In this document: piece by piece, positions 18,803 to 27,029 of the stretch | How positions within the stretch are numbered: position 1 is the first letter of the stretch | How the letters are laid out: each line of letters starts with the position of its first letter | DNA from: Vibrio natriegens NBRC 15636 = ATCC 14048 = DSM 759 | GTDB taxonomy: Bacteria; Pseudomonadota; Gammaproteobacteria; Enterobacterales; Vibrionaceae | Assembly (NCBI RefSeq): GCF_035621455.1 | Contig: NZ_CP141823.1 | Span: 1,178,001-1,242,000 of the forward strand | Length of the DNA stretch: 64,000 bases | Direction: 5' to 3' | The notes under the pieces: model-generated | Told to the model about the DNA's origin: nothing | Seen by the model: the letters and a program-made list of their open reading frames with translations, nothing else | Database searches by the model: none | Position numbers and translations under genes: made by a program

Positions 18803-20119
18803 ATGATTCATTTACCAAACGATGATGCAACATGTGGCTGGTATCATGCGCTACCAAAAACGCCAGCAAAACCTTCGTTGCAAGGGAATATAAATGCAGA
18901 TTACGTGGTATTGGGCGCTGGGTTTGCGGGTCTTGCGATGGCGAGACGTTTAGCTGAGCATGAACCTGATGCACGAATTCTCTTGATTGATGCGCAGCGC
19001 ATAGGTCAGGGAGCCTCAGGGAGAAATTCTGGATTTGTGATCGACTTACCGCATAAGTTTTCTTTAGAGCATCCGGACCCAGCTCATAAGCAGAAGTTAC
19101 TGGCGTTAAACCGTTCTGCGATCGGTCAATTAGATTGTTTGATCAGCAAATACAATATTGATTGCCAGTGGTCCGCAAAAGGTAAATATCAGGGCGCTGT
19201 TGGAGAAAGGGGCGAGGCTTATCTCGATCACTTTGAGCACTTGATGAAAGACTTGGGCGAACCGTATTTCCACGTGGATCGAGCAGAACTTGCAAAAGTA
19301 CTCGGTACAAATTACTACAGCCGAGCCATTTACACTCCAGGTGGTTATTTAATGCAGCCAGCAGCACTAGTTCACGGTTTGGGTGAGAGCTTGCCTGATA
19401 ACGTAGAAGTGCTAGAAAACTCTCCTATTCGCCGCCTGAGTAAAGAGAATGACAATTGGGTGTTGCATGGCGATAAAGGTTCAGTTCGCACTCCAGAATT
19501 GTTACTAGGAACCAGCATTTTTACTCGAGAGTTTGGCTACCTGAAAAATCGACTGCTTCCGGTGATGACGTTCGCGAGTTGGACACGTCCTCTGACGGAC
19601 GCCGAAATGCAGCGTTATGGTGGTGAACTAAACTGGGGGCTGACTCCGGCTGACCATGCGGGGACGACGCTTCGTATGACAGCGGATCGCCGAATACTGA
19701 TTCGTAATACTTACAAACACGTACCTAAGTATGGCTCAAGTGTTAGTGACAAAATGAGGCAGAGTATTCAAGAAGATCATCGTCAAGTGTTTTTGGCCCG
19801 TTATCCAGAACTTGCCGATGTACCTTTTACTCACACGTGGGGTGGTGTTTATGCCATCTCTCGAAATTTCACCAATTTCTTTGGTCAGCTCGACAAAGGG
19901 GTGTATGCCAGTGCTTGTGACAATGGCGTTGGGGCCGCATGGGGAACAGTTTCCGGCACTTTACTTGCGGATTATGCAGTAGGGGCGACCTCCAAACTTC
20001 TGGATGACATTCAACAAGTAACCGGTATGCCTAGCCTGAATCCGCCAGAGCCGTTTTTGGGTATGGGAGTGAGGAGTCGTATTCAATTAGCTAAGTGGCA
20101 AAGCCGGAGTGAATTATGA
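18803..20119 (+). CDS. FAD-dependent amine oxidoreductase (DadA/PuuB type)
   Basis: 438-aa flavoprotein of the D-amino-acid oxidase superfamily. The dinucleotide-binding motif is VVLGAGFAGLAMARRLAEHEP at about residues 30-50, followed by GQGASGRNSGF, a signature seen in gamma-glutamylputrescine oxidase and related N-substituted amine oxidases. It begins 12 bp after the reductase gene and overlaps the cupin gene by 4 bp. A likely job is oxidising a secondary amine left after oxygenase attack, such as an N-methyl amino acid. No membrane segment is seen. Confidence 0.85.
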   Translation: MIHLPNDDATCGWYHALPKTPAKPSLQGNINADYVVLGAGFAGLAMARRLAEHEPDARILLIDAQRIGQGASGRNSGFVIDLPHKFSLEHPDPAHKQKLLALNRSAIGQLDCLISKYNIDCQWSAKGKYQGAVGERGEAYLDHFEHLMKDLGEPYFHVDRAELAKVLGTNYYSRAIYTPGGYLMQPAALVHGLGESLPDNVEVLENSPIRRLSKENDNWVLHGDKGSVRTPELLLGTSIFTREFGYLKNRLLPVMTFASWTRPLTDAEMQRYGGELNWGLTPADHAGTTLRMTADRRILIRNTYKHVPKYGSSVSDKMRQSIQEDHRQVFLARYPELADVPFTHTWGGVYAISRNFTNFFGQLDKGVYASACDNGVGAAWGTVSGTLLADYAVGATSKLLDDIQQVTGMPSLNPPEPFLGMGVRSRIQLAKWQSRSEL

Positions 20120-20466
20120 AGCAAGTAAAACTCGTAGATAGCAAAACACTCGACTTCAACGTGCGCGGTGATACTCCTGGCATGGCTTATGTAGCAAGAG
20201 CGCTCAGCCCGGAAATTTCACCAAATATTGGTGTTGGATTTGCTAAGTGGGAAGGCGCAGAAGTTGCGTGGACAGTACTTTATGATGAAGTGGTTTTCGT
20301 CATAGAAGGGTGTTTTGAACTGACCGCAAATGGAGAAACCCATTTTGTTCGCCCCGGACAAATGCTTTGGATTCCTGAAGGTACCGAGTTAGTTTATGGC
20401 GGACACGCGTTATTTGGTTATGTTGTACACCCGGGAAACTGGAAGGAACTGCACGGAATCGAATAA
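20116..20466 (+). CDS. Small cupin protein, EutQ/DUF861-like
   Basis: 116-aa single cupin domain. DEVVFVIEGCFELTANGET and FVRPGQMLWIPEGTEL match the two cupin motifs, with few of the usual metal-binding histidines. It is translationally coupled (ATGA) to the FAD oxidoreductase and is the last gene of the operon. Related EutQ-like cupins accompany amine-utilisation enzymes, but their activity is unclear. A ligand sensor or a small-molecule isomerase or lyase is possible. Confidence 0.8.
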   Translation: MKQVKLVDSKTLDFNVRGDTPGMAYVARALSPEISPNIGVGFAKWEGAEVAWTVLYDEVVFVIEGCFELTANGETHFVRPGQMLWIPEGTELVYGGHALFGYVVHPGNWKELHGIE

Positions 20467-20541
20467 CACGATCAGAGGTTTGTAGGCATGACTTTTCATG
20501 TTCTTAGACTGCTAAACTGAGAACTAACATTGAGTTTCGAT

Positions 20542-20567
20542 TAAAAAGGGAAGCCTGAGCTTCCCTT
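20542..20567. terminator. Terminator between cupin and azurin genes
   Basis: GGGAAGC and GCTTCCC arms (20548-20565) around CTGA. On the minus strand the stem is followed by five T, so it mainly ends the azurin message. The plus strand has a weaker tail. Confidence 0.8.
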
Positions 20568-20598
20568 AAATCTTTACATCACGCTAGGTCACAAGATT

Positions 20599-21051
20599 TT
20601 ATTTGAATTCAAACTTGCCTTGCATGACTGCCCAGTGGCCAGGGAATGAACAGAAGAAAGAGTAGTCACCGCCCGCGGTCATTTTTTCTGTGCTGAAAGT
20701 GATACTTGTACTTTCGCCGCCACCAACGACGTCGGTGTGAGCATAGACACGCTCGTCATCAGGCTTCACGTAGTTATTATCCGCACCTGCGTTCATACCA
20801 TCGGTGCCGACGGCTTGAATGTTCGCTGTATCTGCAATAACAACGTTGTGACCCATTGACTGCGCTGGCATTTTACCAGTGTGGTTCAGAGTCAACGTTA
20901 CTTCGCTACACGTTGCCGGAACACTCAGAGTTTTGGTAGAAAACTGCATCATATCGTTAGCATCCAGAGATACTTCACACTCGGCACTGGCTTGTGCGCC
21001 AAAGCTTACTCCAACAAGTGCAAAGGTTGCTGCTAATAAACGTAAAGACAT
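20599..21051 (-). CDS. azu: Azurin, periplasmic type I copper protein
   Basis: 150-aa precursor with a Sec signal peptide cleaved near residue 22-23 (AQASA). The mature cupredoxin has all type I copper ligands: H68 in MGHNVV and C134, H139, M143 in FCSFPGHWAVM. Azurins carry single electrons in the periplasm, for example to nitrite reductase or cytochrome c peroxidase. It stands alone between its own terminator and an A+T-rich upstream region, so the local electron partners are not visible. Confidence 0.95.
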   Translation of the reverse strand: MSLRLLAATFALVGVSFGAQASAECEVSLDANDMMQFSTKTLSVPATCSEVTLTLNHTGKMPAQSMGHNVVIADTANIQAVGTDGMNAGADNNYVKPDDERVYAHTDVVGGGESTSITFSTEKMTAGGDYSFFCSFPGHWAVMQGKFEFK

Positions 21052-21329
21052 ATAACACTCTCCATTTTATATTTTTGGCTGACTGGTTTCATATGAACCA
21101 ATAGTTCTCATTATCAACGAGTTAATATCGTAAAACTGTGCTGTGAGCGGTACGTTGACACTTTGTTGCAAACTTATACTCATTCATCTCTATGATTGAT
21201 CACATGAAGCATTGCGAGTGGAAACTGCACAAAATAAGAGACAGATAAAAAATAGCAGGCGATTTGGTATTAAGCGAAAAATGAAAAAGCTCAACCATTA
21301 GGCTGAGCTTATTGTGAAGAGCAGGTGTG

Positions 21330-21980
21330 TTATCGAGTTTGTTTCAATTCTTTCAGAACATCGTGTAGCGAAGGGACGATAGAATGACCGAATTGGCGTA
21401 CTTCGTCACATGGCTCTACCAAATCTGGGATCTGATAAGTCGACATATTAGCAGCGACAGCGGCACGCACACCATTGTTTGAATCTTCAAAAGCCAGGCA
21501 CTTAGTCGGTTCAACATTCAGTCTGTTGGCAGCAAGTAAGTAGATTTCCGGGTCAGGTTTACCATTGCTTACTTCACAACCTGTCGTCAGGTTGTCGATA
21601 TATTTGCTCAACCCTGCCAGTTCAAGTTTGATCTTAGCGACATCCTTAGCTGTCGATGTCGCAACGGCGATAGGTAAACTCTGCTCTTTCAGCCATTCTA
21701 GCAGTTCAACGACGCCCTCTTTTACAGGAATCGCCTGGTGCTTGACTACAGCGTTGTAACGGGTTCGCCATTCTTGATGCAGGCGGTCCAGATCATTTCC
21801 ATAAGCTTTGCGGAAAATGGCTTCAATACCTGCGGCATTACGCCCAATGATTGACAGGTATACTTCCGTGTAAAAAGGAAGTTGTTGTACTTCGCAGGCT
21901 TCTTGGAACACGCGCATACAGACACGCTCAGTATCAAGAAGCAAACCGTCCATATCAAAAATAGCAGCGTGATAATTCAT
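21330..21980 (-). CDS. HAD-superfamily phosphatase/phosphoglucomutase-like
   Basis: About 216 aa. Motif I FDMDGLLLDTE carries the nucleophile Asp, motif II is AVATST, and motif III/IV is FEDSNNGVRAA. The cap lies after motif I as in beta-phosphoglucomutase and sugar-phosphate phosphatases. I prefer ATG 21980 (AGG 10 bp upstream, and the fold starts at once) over ATG 22019, which would add 13 residues. The substrate is unknown. Confidence 0.85.
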   Translation of the reverse strand: MNYHAAIFDMDGLLLDTERVCMRVFQEACEVQQLPFYTEVYLSIIGRNAAGIEAIFRKAYGNDLDRLHQEWRTRYNAVVKHQAIPVKEGVVELLEWLKEQSLPIAVATSTAKDVAKIKLELAGLSKYIDNLTTGCEVSNGKPDPEIYLLAANRLNVEPTKCLAFEDSNNGVRAAVAANMSTYQIPDLVEPCDEVRQFGHSIVPSLHDVLKELKQTR

Positions 21981-22194
21981 TACTTTGCCTGTTTGTTGAG
22001 TGATGGGGTATTCTGACATAAGTCACACTTTATTTCTCGCGAATTTAAACTGGTCGCGTGTTTACAGCATTGATTCTGTCCTTCAAGCATGCAGTTTCCT
22101 TTGTGAAAATCAGAGATAAATTACGAGTAAAAAGCAGAATTCTTTAGTAGCATGTTACAAAAGATTTAAATTCAGTTGATTAGGGAAGCAGGCA

Positions 22195-23070
22195 ATGGAA
22201 AAACAACGTGTAGCATTTATTGGTTTGGGTGTAATGGGATACCCAATGGCAGGCTATTTAAGTAAAGCTGGCTACGAAACCAAAGTATACAACCGCACAA
22301 AAGCAAAAGCTGACCAGTGGGCAGAAGAATACAACGGTGTTGCCTGCGAAACACCTGCACAAGCGGCAGAAGGATGTGACATCGTATTTACTTGCGTAGG
22401 CAATGATGATGACGTTCGTAGTGTGGTTTATGGCGAAGAAGGGCTTCTGGTTGGCCTTAAACCGGGCGCGGTATTAGTCGATCACACCACGACTTCCGCA
22501 GATTTGGCTGTCGAACTGGCGGACGCTTGCACTAAGGTTGGTAATCATTTTATCGATGCCCCAGTTTCTGGTGGTCAGGCGGGTGCTGAAAATGGTGTCC
22601 TAACCATTATGTGTGGTGGTGACTCGAATGTCTTTGAACAGGTTGCGCCTGCGATGGACGTCTACGCAAAACAAATTACGTTGCTGGGTGAGAATGGCCA
22701 GGGGCAACGATGCAAAATGGTCAATCAAATCTGTATTGCCGGCGTACTGCAAGGCTTGAGTGAAGCACTTCTACTGGCTCAAAAATCTGGTTTAGATATT
22801 GAACAAGTTGTCGAAACACTGAAACATGGTGCCGCTGGGTCATGGCAAATGGAAAACCGTGCCAAGACCATGGCGCAAGATAAATTCGACTTTGGCTTCG
22901 CGATTGACTGGATGCGCAAAGATCTTGGGTTCTGCCTTAAAGAAGCTGAGCGTGTTGGTTTGCAGCTTCCGTTAACCCAAATGGTTGATCAACAATACGC
23001 TGACCTACAGCTTGACGGTCTTGGGCGTATGGATACCTCGGTACTTATCAAAGCCGTGGCTAAAAGTTAG
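22195..23070 (+). CDS. Beta-hydroxyacid dehydrogenase (3-hydroxyisobutyrate dehydrogenase family)
   Basis: 291-aa NAD(P)-dependent dehydrogenase. The N-terminal Rossmann motif GLGVMGYPMAGYL and NRTKAKAD are followed by substrate loop DAPVSGGQAGAENG and catalytic Lys in CKMVNQ. A strong RBS (GGGAAGCAGG) precedes the ATG. Glyoxylate/succinic semialdehyde reductases and tartronate semialdehyde reductases share this pattern, so the substrate is open. Its stop codon abuts a MITE-like element. Joining the flanks without the element would keep the same TAG stop, so the protein is unaltered. Confidence 0.88.
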   Translation: MEKQRVAFIGLGVMGYPMAGYLSKAGYETKVYNRTKAKADQWAEEYNGVACETPAQAAEGCDIVFTCVGNDDDVRSVVYGEEGLLVGLKPGAVLVDHTTTSADLAVELADACTKVGNHFIDAPVSGGQAGAENGVLTIMCGGDSNVFEQVAPAMDVYAKQITLLGENGQGQRCKMVNQICIAGVLQGLSEALLLAQKSGLDIEQVVETLKHGAAGSWQMENRAKTMAQDKFDFGFAIDWMRKDLGFCLKEAERVGLQLPLTQMVDQQYADLQLDGLGRMDTSVLIKAVAKS

Positions 23071-23336
23071 GGTCTGTTGACCTTTCGAGCTGATTTTTGC
23101 AGCAGTTTGTGGGTTCTTTATGCAAGGCAGAGGCTTTGAAATGTAGTTTACCTACCTGATAAGCCGATAACGTAGTAGAAAGGAGCCACAAACGCTGCCC
23201 GAAGGGTTCGGCTAAAAGCATTTTACTCTTTGTTGAGAGGTGTTTTGCTTAGAATTACTAGGCTACAAACCTCTCGCCGCGATTAAAATGCTTTTATCTC
23301 GAACAAAATTTAACCACGAAAGGTTAACAGACCCTA
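23068..23336. mobile_element. MITE-like element, 265 bp, TA target duplication
   Basis: Terminal inverted repeats of 18 bp at 23070-23087 and 23317-23334 match at 17 of 18 positions, and TA is duplicated outside (23068-23069 and 23335-23336). Inside are two more inverted pairs, TAAAAGCATTTTA with TAAAATGCTTTTA and GAGAGGT with ACCTCTC, which would fold into a long hairpin. There is no transposase. TA duplication suggests mobilisation by an IS630/Tc1-type enzyme encoded elsewhere. Confidence 0.75.
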
Positions 23337-23749
23337 GTAATAGATAAACAACTCTTGAGTATCGAAGAGCTTAAAGAAGTCGAAGCTAATCATACTTATC
23401 TCCTTACGAATTAGAGGTGCGTAATGCGCCTCTTTTTATTGGTATTAACTCAGGGCTTGTAGGGAAGATTATTATGGATAGATTCTGGTGGAAAGCGGAT
23501 TGTACTTATTGAATCGATAGTCGGTGACTATGTTCCAGAACTTGATGAAATCAGAAAAGTACTACGTTGAACTGCTTGAATTTAAGAACGAAATGGATGT
23601 TGAAGCGTAAAGATTGCCAGTTGCTAAAAACGAGTGCTTGATTCAGAGAGCTGTTGCTTTTGTGAGGCAATGCGTTTCTGTTAACCAAGCATCTCGTGAT
23701 GATTGATTTTGAGCCTGTTAGGTGTGTCGCTTACACCAAAAGGCCAAAG
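23337..23749. other. Gene-poor stretch with short decayed frames
   Basis: No credible full gene. A terminator-like hairpin lies at 23414-23437. Frames of about 26-36 codons (around 23465-23610) resemble gene debris, for example one reading GDYVPELDEIRKVLR before a stop, but I recognise no family. Confidence 0.45.
23414..23437 (+). terminator. Rho-independent terminator
   Basis: GAGGTGC and GCGCCTC arms (one G-T pair) followed by TTTTT. It probably ended the dehydrogenase transcript before the MITE inserted between them. Confidence 0.75.
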
Positions 23750-24367
23750 TTAAGCGTATTTGACTTCGAGCTGTTCTGCTTTTGAGAACCCCTCGTGAGT
23801 GGCAAGTTGGTTTCCATAACTTTCAATATTAGGGAAATGTTTGCTCATGCCAAACTTATGTACCAATTCCACGATGAAAGACATCATGATGTCTGCTCCG
23901 GTTAAGCGCTCCTCTACCAGATAGGTTTTCTCTTCCAAAGCTTGCTCGAAGTAATTCAAAACACTCATGGTTTCTTTATCTGCGTAGCCTGATAAGAACT
24001 CTGTTTGAGTTGGTTCTTTGCTTACAAAGACTTTCAGCAATATTGGTAAAATCGCCGAGCTTTCAGCAAAGTGCATCCACTGCAAGTACTGCGTATGAGC
24101 TTTCGTTCCGCGTTCTGGAGCAAGTTGACCATCGCCGTATTTTTCGATCAGATACTCTGTAATTGCGCCTGACTCAATGATGATTTCACCGTCATCTTCC
24201 AGAACTGGTGACTTGCCTAGTGGATGTACACTTTTAAGCTCTGGAGGAGCCAAAAAAGTCACTTTGTCACGTATATACGGTACGACTTCATAGCTCACAT
24301 TGAGCTCTTCAAGTAACCAGATAATGCGTTTCGAGCGAGACTGATTGAGATGGTGAAGTTTAATCAT
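23750..24367 (-). CDS. Glutathione S-transferase
   Basis: 205-aa GST. The N-terminal thioredoxin-like domain has an SRSKRIIWLLEEL active-site region and ESGAITEYL for glutathione binding (cis-Pro in GKSPVL), followed by an all-helical C-terminal domain with LTGADIMMSF. It is 14 bp after the CurA-like reductase gene and shares its TetR-controlled promoter. That suggests joint removal of electrophiles: reduction of the double bond by one enzyme and conjugation with glutathione by the other. Confidence 0.92.
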   Translation of the reverse strand: MIKLHHLNQSRSKRIIWLLEELNVSYEVVPYIRDKVTFLAPPELKSVHPLGKSPVLEDDGEIIIESGAITEYLIEKYGDGQLAPERGTKAHTQYLQWMHFAESSAILPILLKVFVSKEPTQTEFLSGYADKETMSVLNYFEQALEEKTYLVEERLTGADIMMSFIVELVHKFGMSKHFPNIESYGNQLATHEGFSKAEQLEVKYA

Positions 24368-24381
24368 TCTTTATCCTATAT

Positions 24382-25416
24382 TTACAGAGGGTTGTTTACC
24401 TGAACAACAACTTTGCCGAAGTTTTTTCCTTCGAGCAGACCGATGAACGCATCAGGTGCATTTTCCAGGCCTTGTACGAGTTGTTCACGGTATTGGATCT
24501 TTCCTTCTGCCAACCATTGGTTCATGTCTTGCGCAAATTCATCGTAACGGTGTCCGTAGTCATCAAAAATGATGAATCCTTGAACTTTGATTCTCTTTGT
24601 CAGAATGTTAACCATCAGTAGTGGCAGGTGGTCTGTGCCTTGTGGAAGCTCGGTCGCATTGTATTGAGAAATCAAACCACATACAGGAATACGGGCGTTT
24701 GTATTAAGCAGCGGAAGTACCGCATCGAATACCTTGCCGCCTACGTTTTCGAAGTAGACATCGATGCCATTGTCACATGCATTTTTCAATTGTTGCGCGA
24801 AATCGTCGGCTTTATGATCAATACACTCATCGAAGCCCAACTCTTCTTTTGCATAGCGACATTTCTCTTCACCACCGGCAATACCGACTACGCGACAGCC
24901 TTTAAGTTTTGCAATTTGACCGACCGTTGAGCCAACGGGGCCGGTTGCCGAAGCAACGACGATAGTCTCCCCTGGTTTTGGCTGGCCGATATCAAGCAAT
25001 CCCATGTATGCCGTAAAGCCAGGCATGCCTGCTACGCCTAGTGCATACGAAGGGTTTTGTGGATTTTTACCCAGCTTGATGACCATTTCACCGGTTGAAA
25101 TCGCGTAGTCTTGCCAACCCACAGTGTAAGCGAGTACCCATTCACCCGCCTCGTAATCTGGGTGGTTTGATACTTCAACCTGACACACGGTTCCTGCAAC
25201 CATTACGTCATCAATTGCAACTGGTTCTGCGTAAGATTTTGCATCACTCATGCGACCACGCATATATGGGTCTAGTGATAAGTAAACGGCTCTTAACAAC
25301 ATTTCACCATCTTTTGGTACTGGCTTTGCCACTTCTTCCAGTCTAAAGTTTTCAGTTGTTGGTGCGCCGTGTGGGCGTGATGCAAGTACGATTCTGCGGT
25401 TAAGTGCGTCTGTCAT
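24382..25416 (-). CDS. curA: CurA-like NADPH-dependent alkenal/curcumin reductase
   Basis: 344-aa zinc-free medium-chain reductase very similar along its length to E. coli CurA. It has LASRPHGAPTTENFRLEE at the N-terminus, LSLDPYMRGRMSD, GMPGFTAYMGLLDIG, the NADPH motif ASATGPVGSTVGQIAKL, and YFENVGGKVFDAVLPLL. Relatives reduce alpha,beta-unsaturated ketones and aldehydes. A palindromic operator lies 17 bp upstream and matches one before the tetR gene. Confidence 0.92.
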   Translation of the reverse strand: MTDALNRRIVLASRPHGAPTTENFRLEEVAKPVPKDGEMLLRAVYLSLDPYMRGRMSDAKSYAEPVAIDDVMVAGTVCQVEVSNHPDYEAGEWVLAYTVGWQDYAISTGEMVIKLGKNPQNPSYALGVAGMPGFTAYMGLLDIGQPKPGETIVVASATGPVGSTVGQIAKLKGCRVVGIAGGEEKCRYAKEELGFDECIDHKADDFAQQLKNACDNGIDVYFENVGGKVFDAVLPLLNTNARIPVCGLISQYNATELPQGTDHLPLLMVNILTKRIKVQGFIIFDDYGHRYDEFAQDMNQWLAEGKIQYREQLVQGLENAPDAFIGLLEGKNFGKVVVQVNNPL

Positions 25417-25432
25417 GTTATTTTCACCTTAG

Positions 25433-25451
25433 ACTAGACCGGTCGTCTAGT
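25433..25451. promoter_or_regulatory. TetR operator upstream of curA
   Basis: Perfect inverted repeat: ACTAGAC, 5-base centre CGGTC, GTCTAGT. The same motif precedes tetR, so it is the likely binding site of the local repressor. Confidence 0.8.
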
Positions 25452-25560
25452 TTTTGTTGCAAAATATCCCGCTCTGAGAGCGGGAAAGTATTTTGTGTCT
25501 GTTTAAGGCTAGCCTTAAACAGACACTTATAGGGTTGTTCTCTTACTGCGTTGAAGCCAC

Positions 25561-26160
25561 TTACGATAAAGTGCGTGTATTCTGCAATAGATCTTGAGTA
25601 TAGGTCAGACTCTGCGTCAGTGCCGTCTGATCTTGATACAGCTTGTTGAGTAAGCTTGCACCATTCCAAAGGTAGTAAAGTTGTCTTGCTAATAAAGCGC
25701 TATCACCATTTGCAATCGATCCGTCTTGAATGCCAACATCAATACAGTCCGCGATGGCTTGAATTGATTTGTCGGCTCCACGACGTAGTGCAAGTCGCAT
25801 TGGTTCGGAAAGGTCAGAAACTTCCGCGCTAAGTTTGACTAACAGACATCTATTTGCATTACATACGTGATCTTCAATTTTTGCCAACTCCTCAAAGTAG
25901 CTCATCAGACGTTGGTATCCGTTGCGATCAGTATTGGTAAAGATCTCATCTAACTTGTGGAAATAGCGATCGAAGTAAGCCTCAATCAAAGCCTCACCAA
26001 ACTGCTCTTTGGATTTAAAGTAATGATAAAACGAGCCCTTTGGTACTTCTGCCGTTTTTAGAAGCTCGGAAAGTCCAACGCTCGTAAAGCCTCGAGTTAC
26101 GATTAACTCGTATCCGACCTCGAGAATATGTTGGCGTGTGTCGTTAGTCTTTGCGTTCAT
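25561..26160 (-). CDS. TetR-family repressor
   Basis: 199-aa regulator. The N-terminal helix-turn-helix (about residues 10-55) reads RQHILEVGYELIVTRGF, then SELLKTAEVPKGSFYHYFKSKE. The helical ligand domain contains cysteine CNANRCLLVKL; that position could sense electrophiles. It is upstream of curA-gst on the same strand with a 144-bp gap, and an operator lies both before its own start and before curA. This gives autoregulation plus control of the detoxification genes, as in NemR-type circuits. Confidence 0.92.
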   Translation of the reverse strand: MNAKTNDTRQHILEVGYELIVTRGFTSVGLSELLKTAEVPKGSFYHYFKSKEQFGEALIEAYFDRYFHKLDEIFTNTDRNGYQRLMSYFEELAKIEDHVCNANRCLLVKLSAEVSDLSEPMRLALRRGADKSIQAIADCIDVGIQDGSIANGDSALLARQLYYLWNGASLLNKLYQDQTALTQSLTYTQDLLQNTRTLS

Positions 26161-26179
26161 GGGACGTACTATAGTTAAA

Positions 26180-26198
26180 ATTAGACCAGTCGTCTAGT
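26180..26198. promoter_or_regulatory. TetR operator upstream of tetR
   Basis: ATTAGAC, centre CAGTC, GTCTAGT. It differs from the curA operator in one arm base and one centre base, and lies 20 bp before the tetR ATG. It overlaps the 3' end of the neighbouring ASCH gene. Confidence 0.8.
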
Positions 26199-26520
26199 TT
26201 GTTTTGAGCAACTCGTATTCAATAACGAAAAGTGTGTCAGTATCAGGGTAAATCTCCCTAATCAACTGCTTCAACTTTGGTAACTCCATGGCTTCTTGTT
26301 CTGCGTGGAACTCGTTGATTTCATCAAAGTTAAGCGGATTTACCGATAGGATCTTGATGTCACAGACCTTGCGGTTAGTCTCTAAAGTAAAGACTTCCAC
26401 TTCGGTATTTGGGATGTAGTGACTTTCTGACTCATCTCGTATCGTGATGGTTTTTTTGCCCGATGTGATCAAAGGGGTCAGAAATTCAAAAAAGGTGATG
26501 GTTGTTGGATGAGATGACAT
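26194..26520 (-). CDS. yqfB: YqfB-like ASCH-domain protein
   Basis: About 108 aa with the ASCH pattern of E. coli YqfB: ITFFEFLTPLITSGKKTITIRDESESHY, then HAEQEAMELPKLKQLIREIYP. YqfB hydrolyses N4-acetylcytidine, and the matching Lys, Thr and Glu positions are present. ATG 26520 is preferred over TTG 26538. Its stop codon lies inside the tetR operator, so the two genes are packed tightly. Confidence 0.85.
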   Translation of the reverse strand: MSSHPTTITFFEFLTPLITSGKKTITIRDESESHYIPNTEVEVFTLETNRKVCDIKILSVNPLNFDEINEFHAEQEAMELPKLKQLIREIYPDTDTLFVIEYELLKTN

Positions 26521-26637
26521 GCAGCACTCGCTTCTCAAGGTTATGTAAATGCATTATATAGCGATACCTGAATAACCTCGAGGTGCTTATTTCAGTGCAC
26601 GTCGCTTATTAATCCTCAGTTGGCTAAAACCGACAGC

Positions 26638-27027
26638 TTAGTGATTTCGTATGCTAAGCCATACCTTAGCGGCAAAGTAACCAAGTAACATGCCGCTCCA
26701 GTTGGTACTGAGATCCGCAACGCTAAATGTGCGGTTGGGGATAAAAAGCTGACTAAACTCCTCGAGTGAAATTATTAACAGCAGACACAGCAAAAGGCGA
26801 ATTCCAAAAGTATCTGCTTTGTTTGGTCTGGCATGGCGGGGAAATGCAAATACGGCACAGAGGCCAATCAGCAGACTGAAGGTAAAGTGGAGCGTCGTTG
26901 AACCGCCGACATAGTGCTCCATATTGAGATAGGTCGCATGACTCAAATCAGAACTTTTCCATAAGGAAAGGATGACGGTGAGTAGTGATACGAAGCCAAA
27001 ACTGATGCGCGCAATCATAGAAGACAT
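26638..27027 (-). CDS. VanZ-like small membrane protein
   Basis: 129 aa with four hydrophobic segments and the VanZ pattern: LHFTFSLLIGLCAVF, SLEEFSQLFIPNRTFSVADLSTNWSGMLLGY. It starts 2 bp after the wzx stop, so it is the last gene of the polysaccharide operon. VanZ-like proteins recur in capsule loci with unclear function. Confidence 0.75.
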   Translation of the reverse strand: MSSMIARISFGFVSLLTVILSLWKSSDLSHATYLNMEHYVGGSTTLHFTFSLLIGLCAVFAFPRHARPNKADTFGIRLLLCLLLIISLEEFSQLFIPNRTFSVADLSTNWSGMLLGYFAAKVWLSIRNH

Positions 27028-27029
27028 AA

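Noticed and set aside
18624..18974. 116-codon minus-strand frame across the reductase/oxidase junction
   Set aside because: Antisense to two well-supported genes.
25424..25669. 81-codon minus-strand frame between tetR and curA
   Set aside because: It overlaps the tetR 3' end in another frame and covers the operator; no family likeness.
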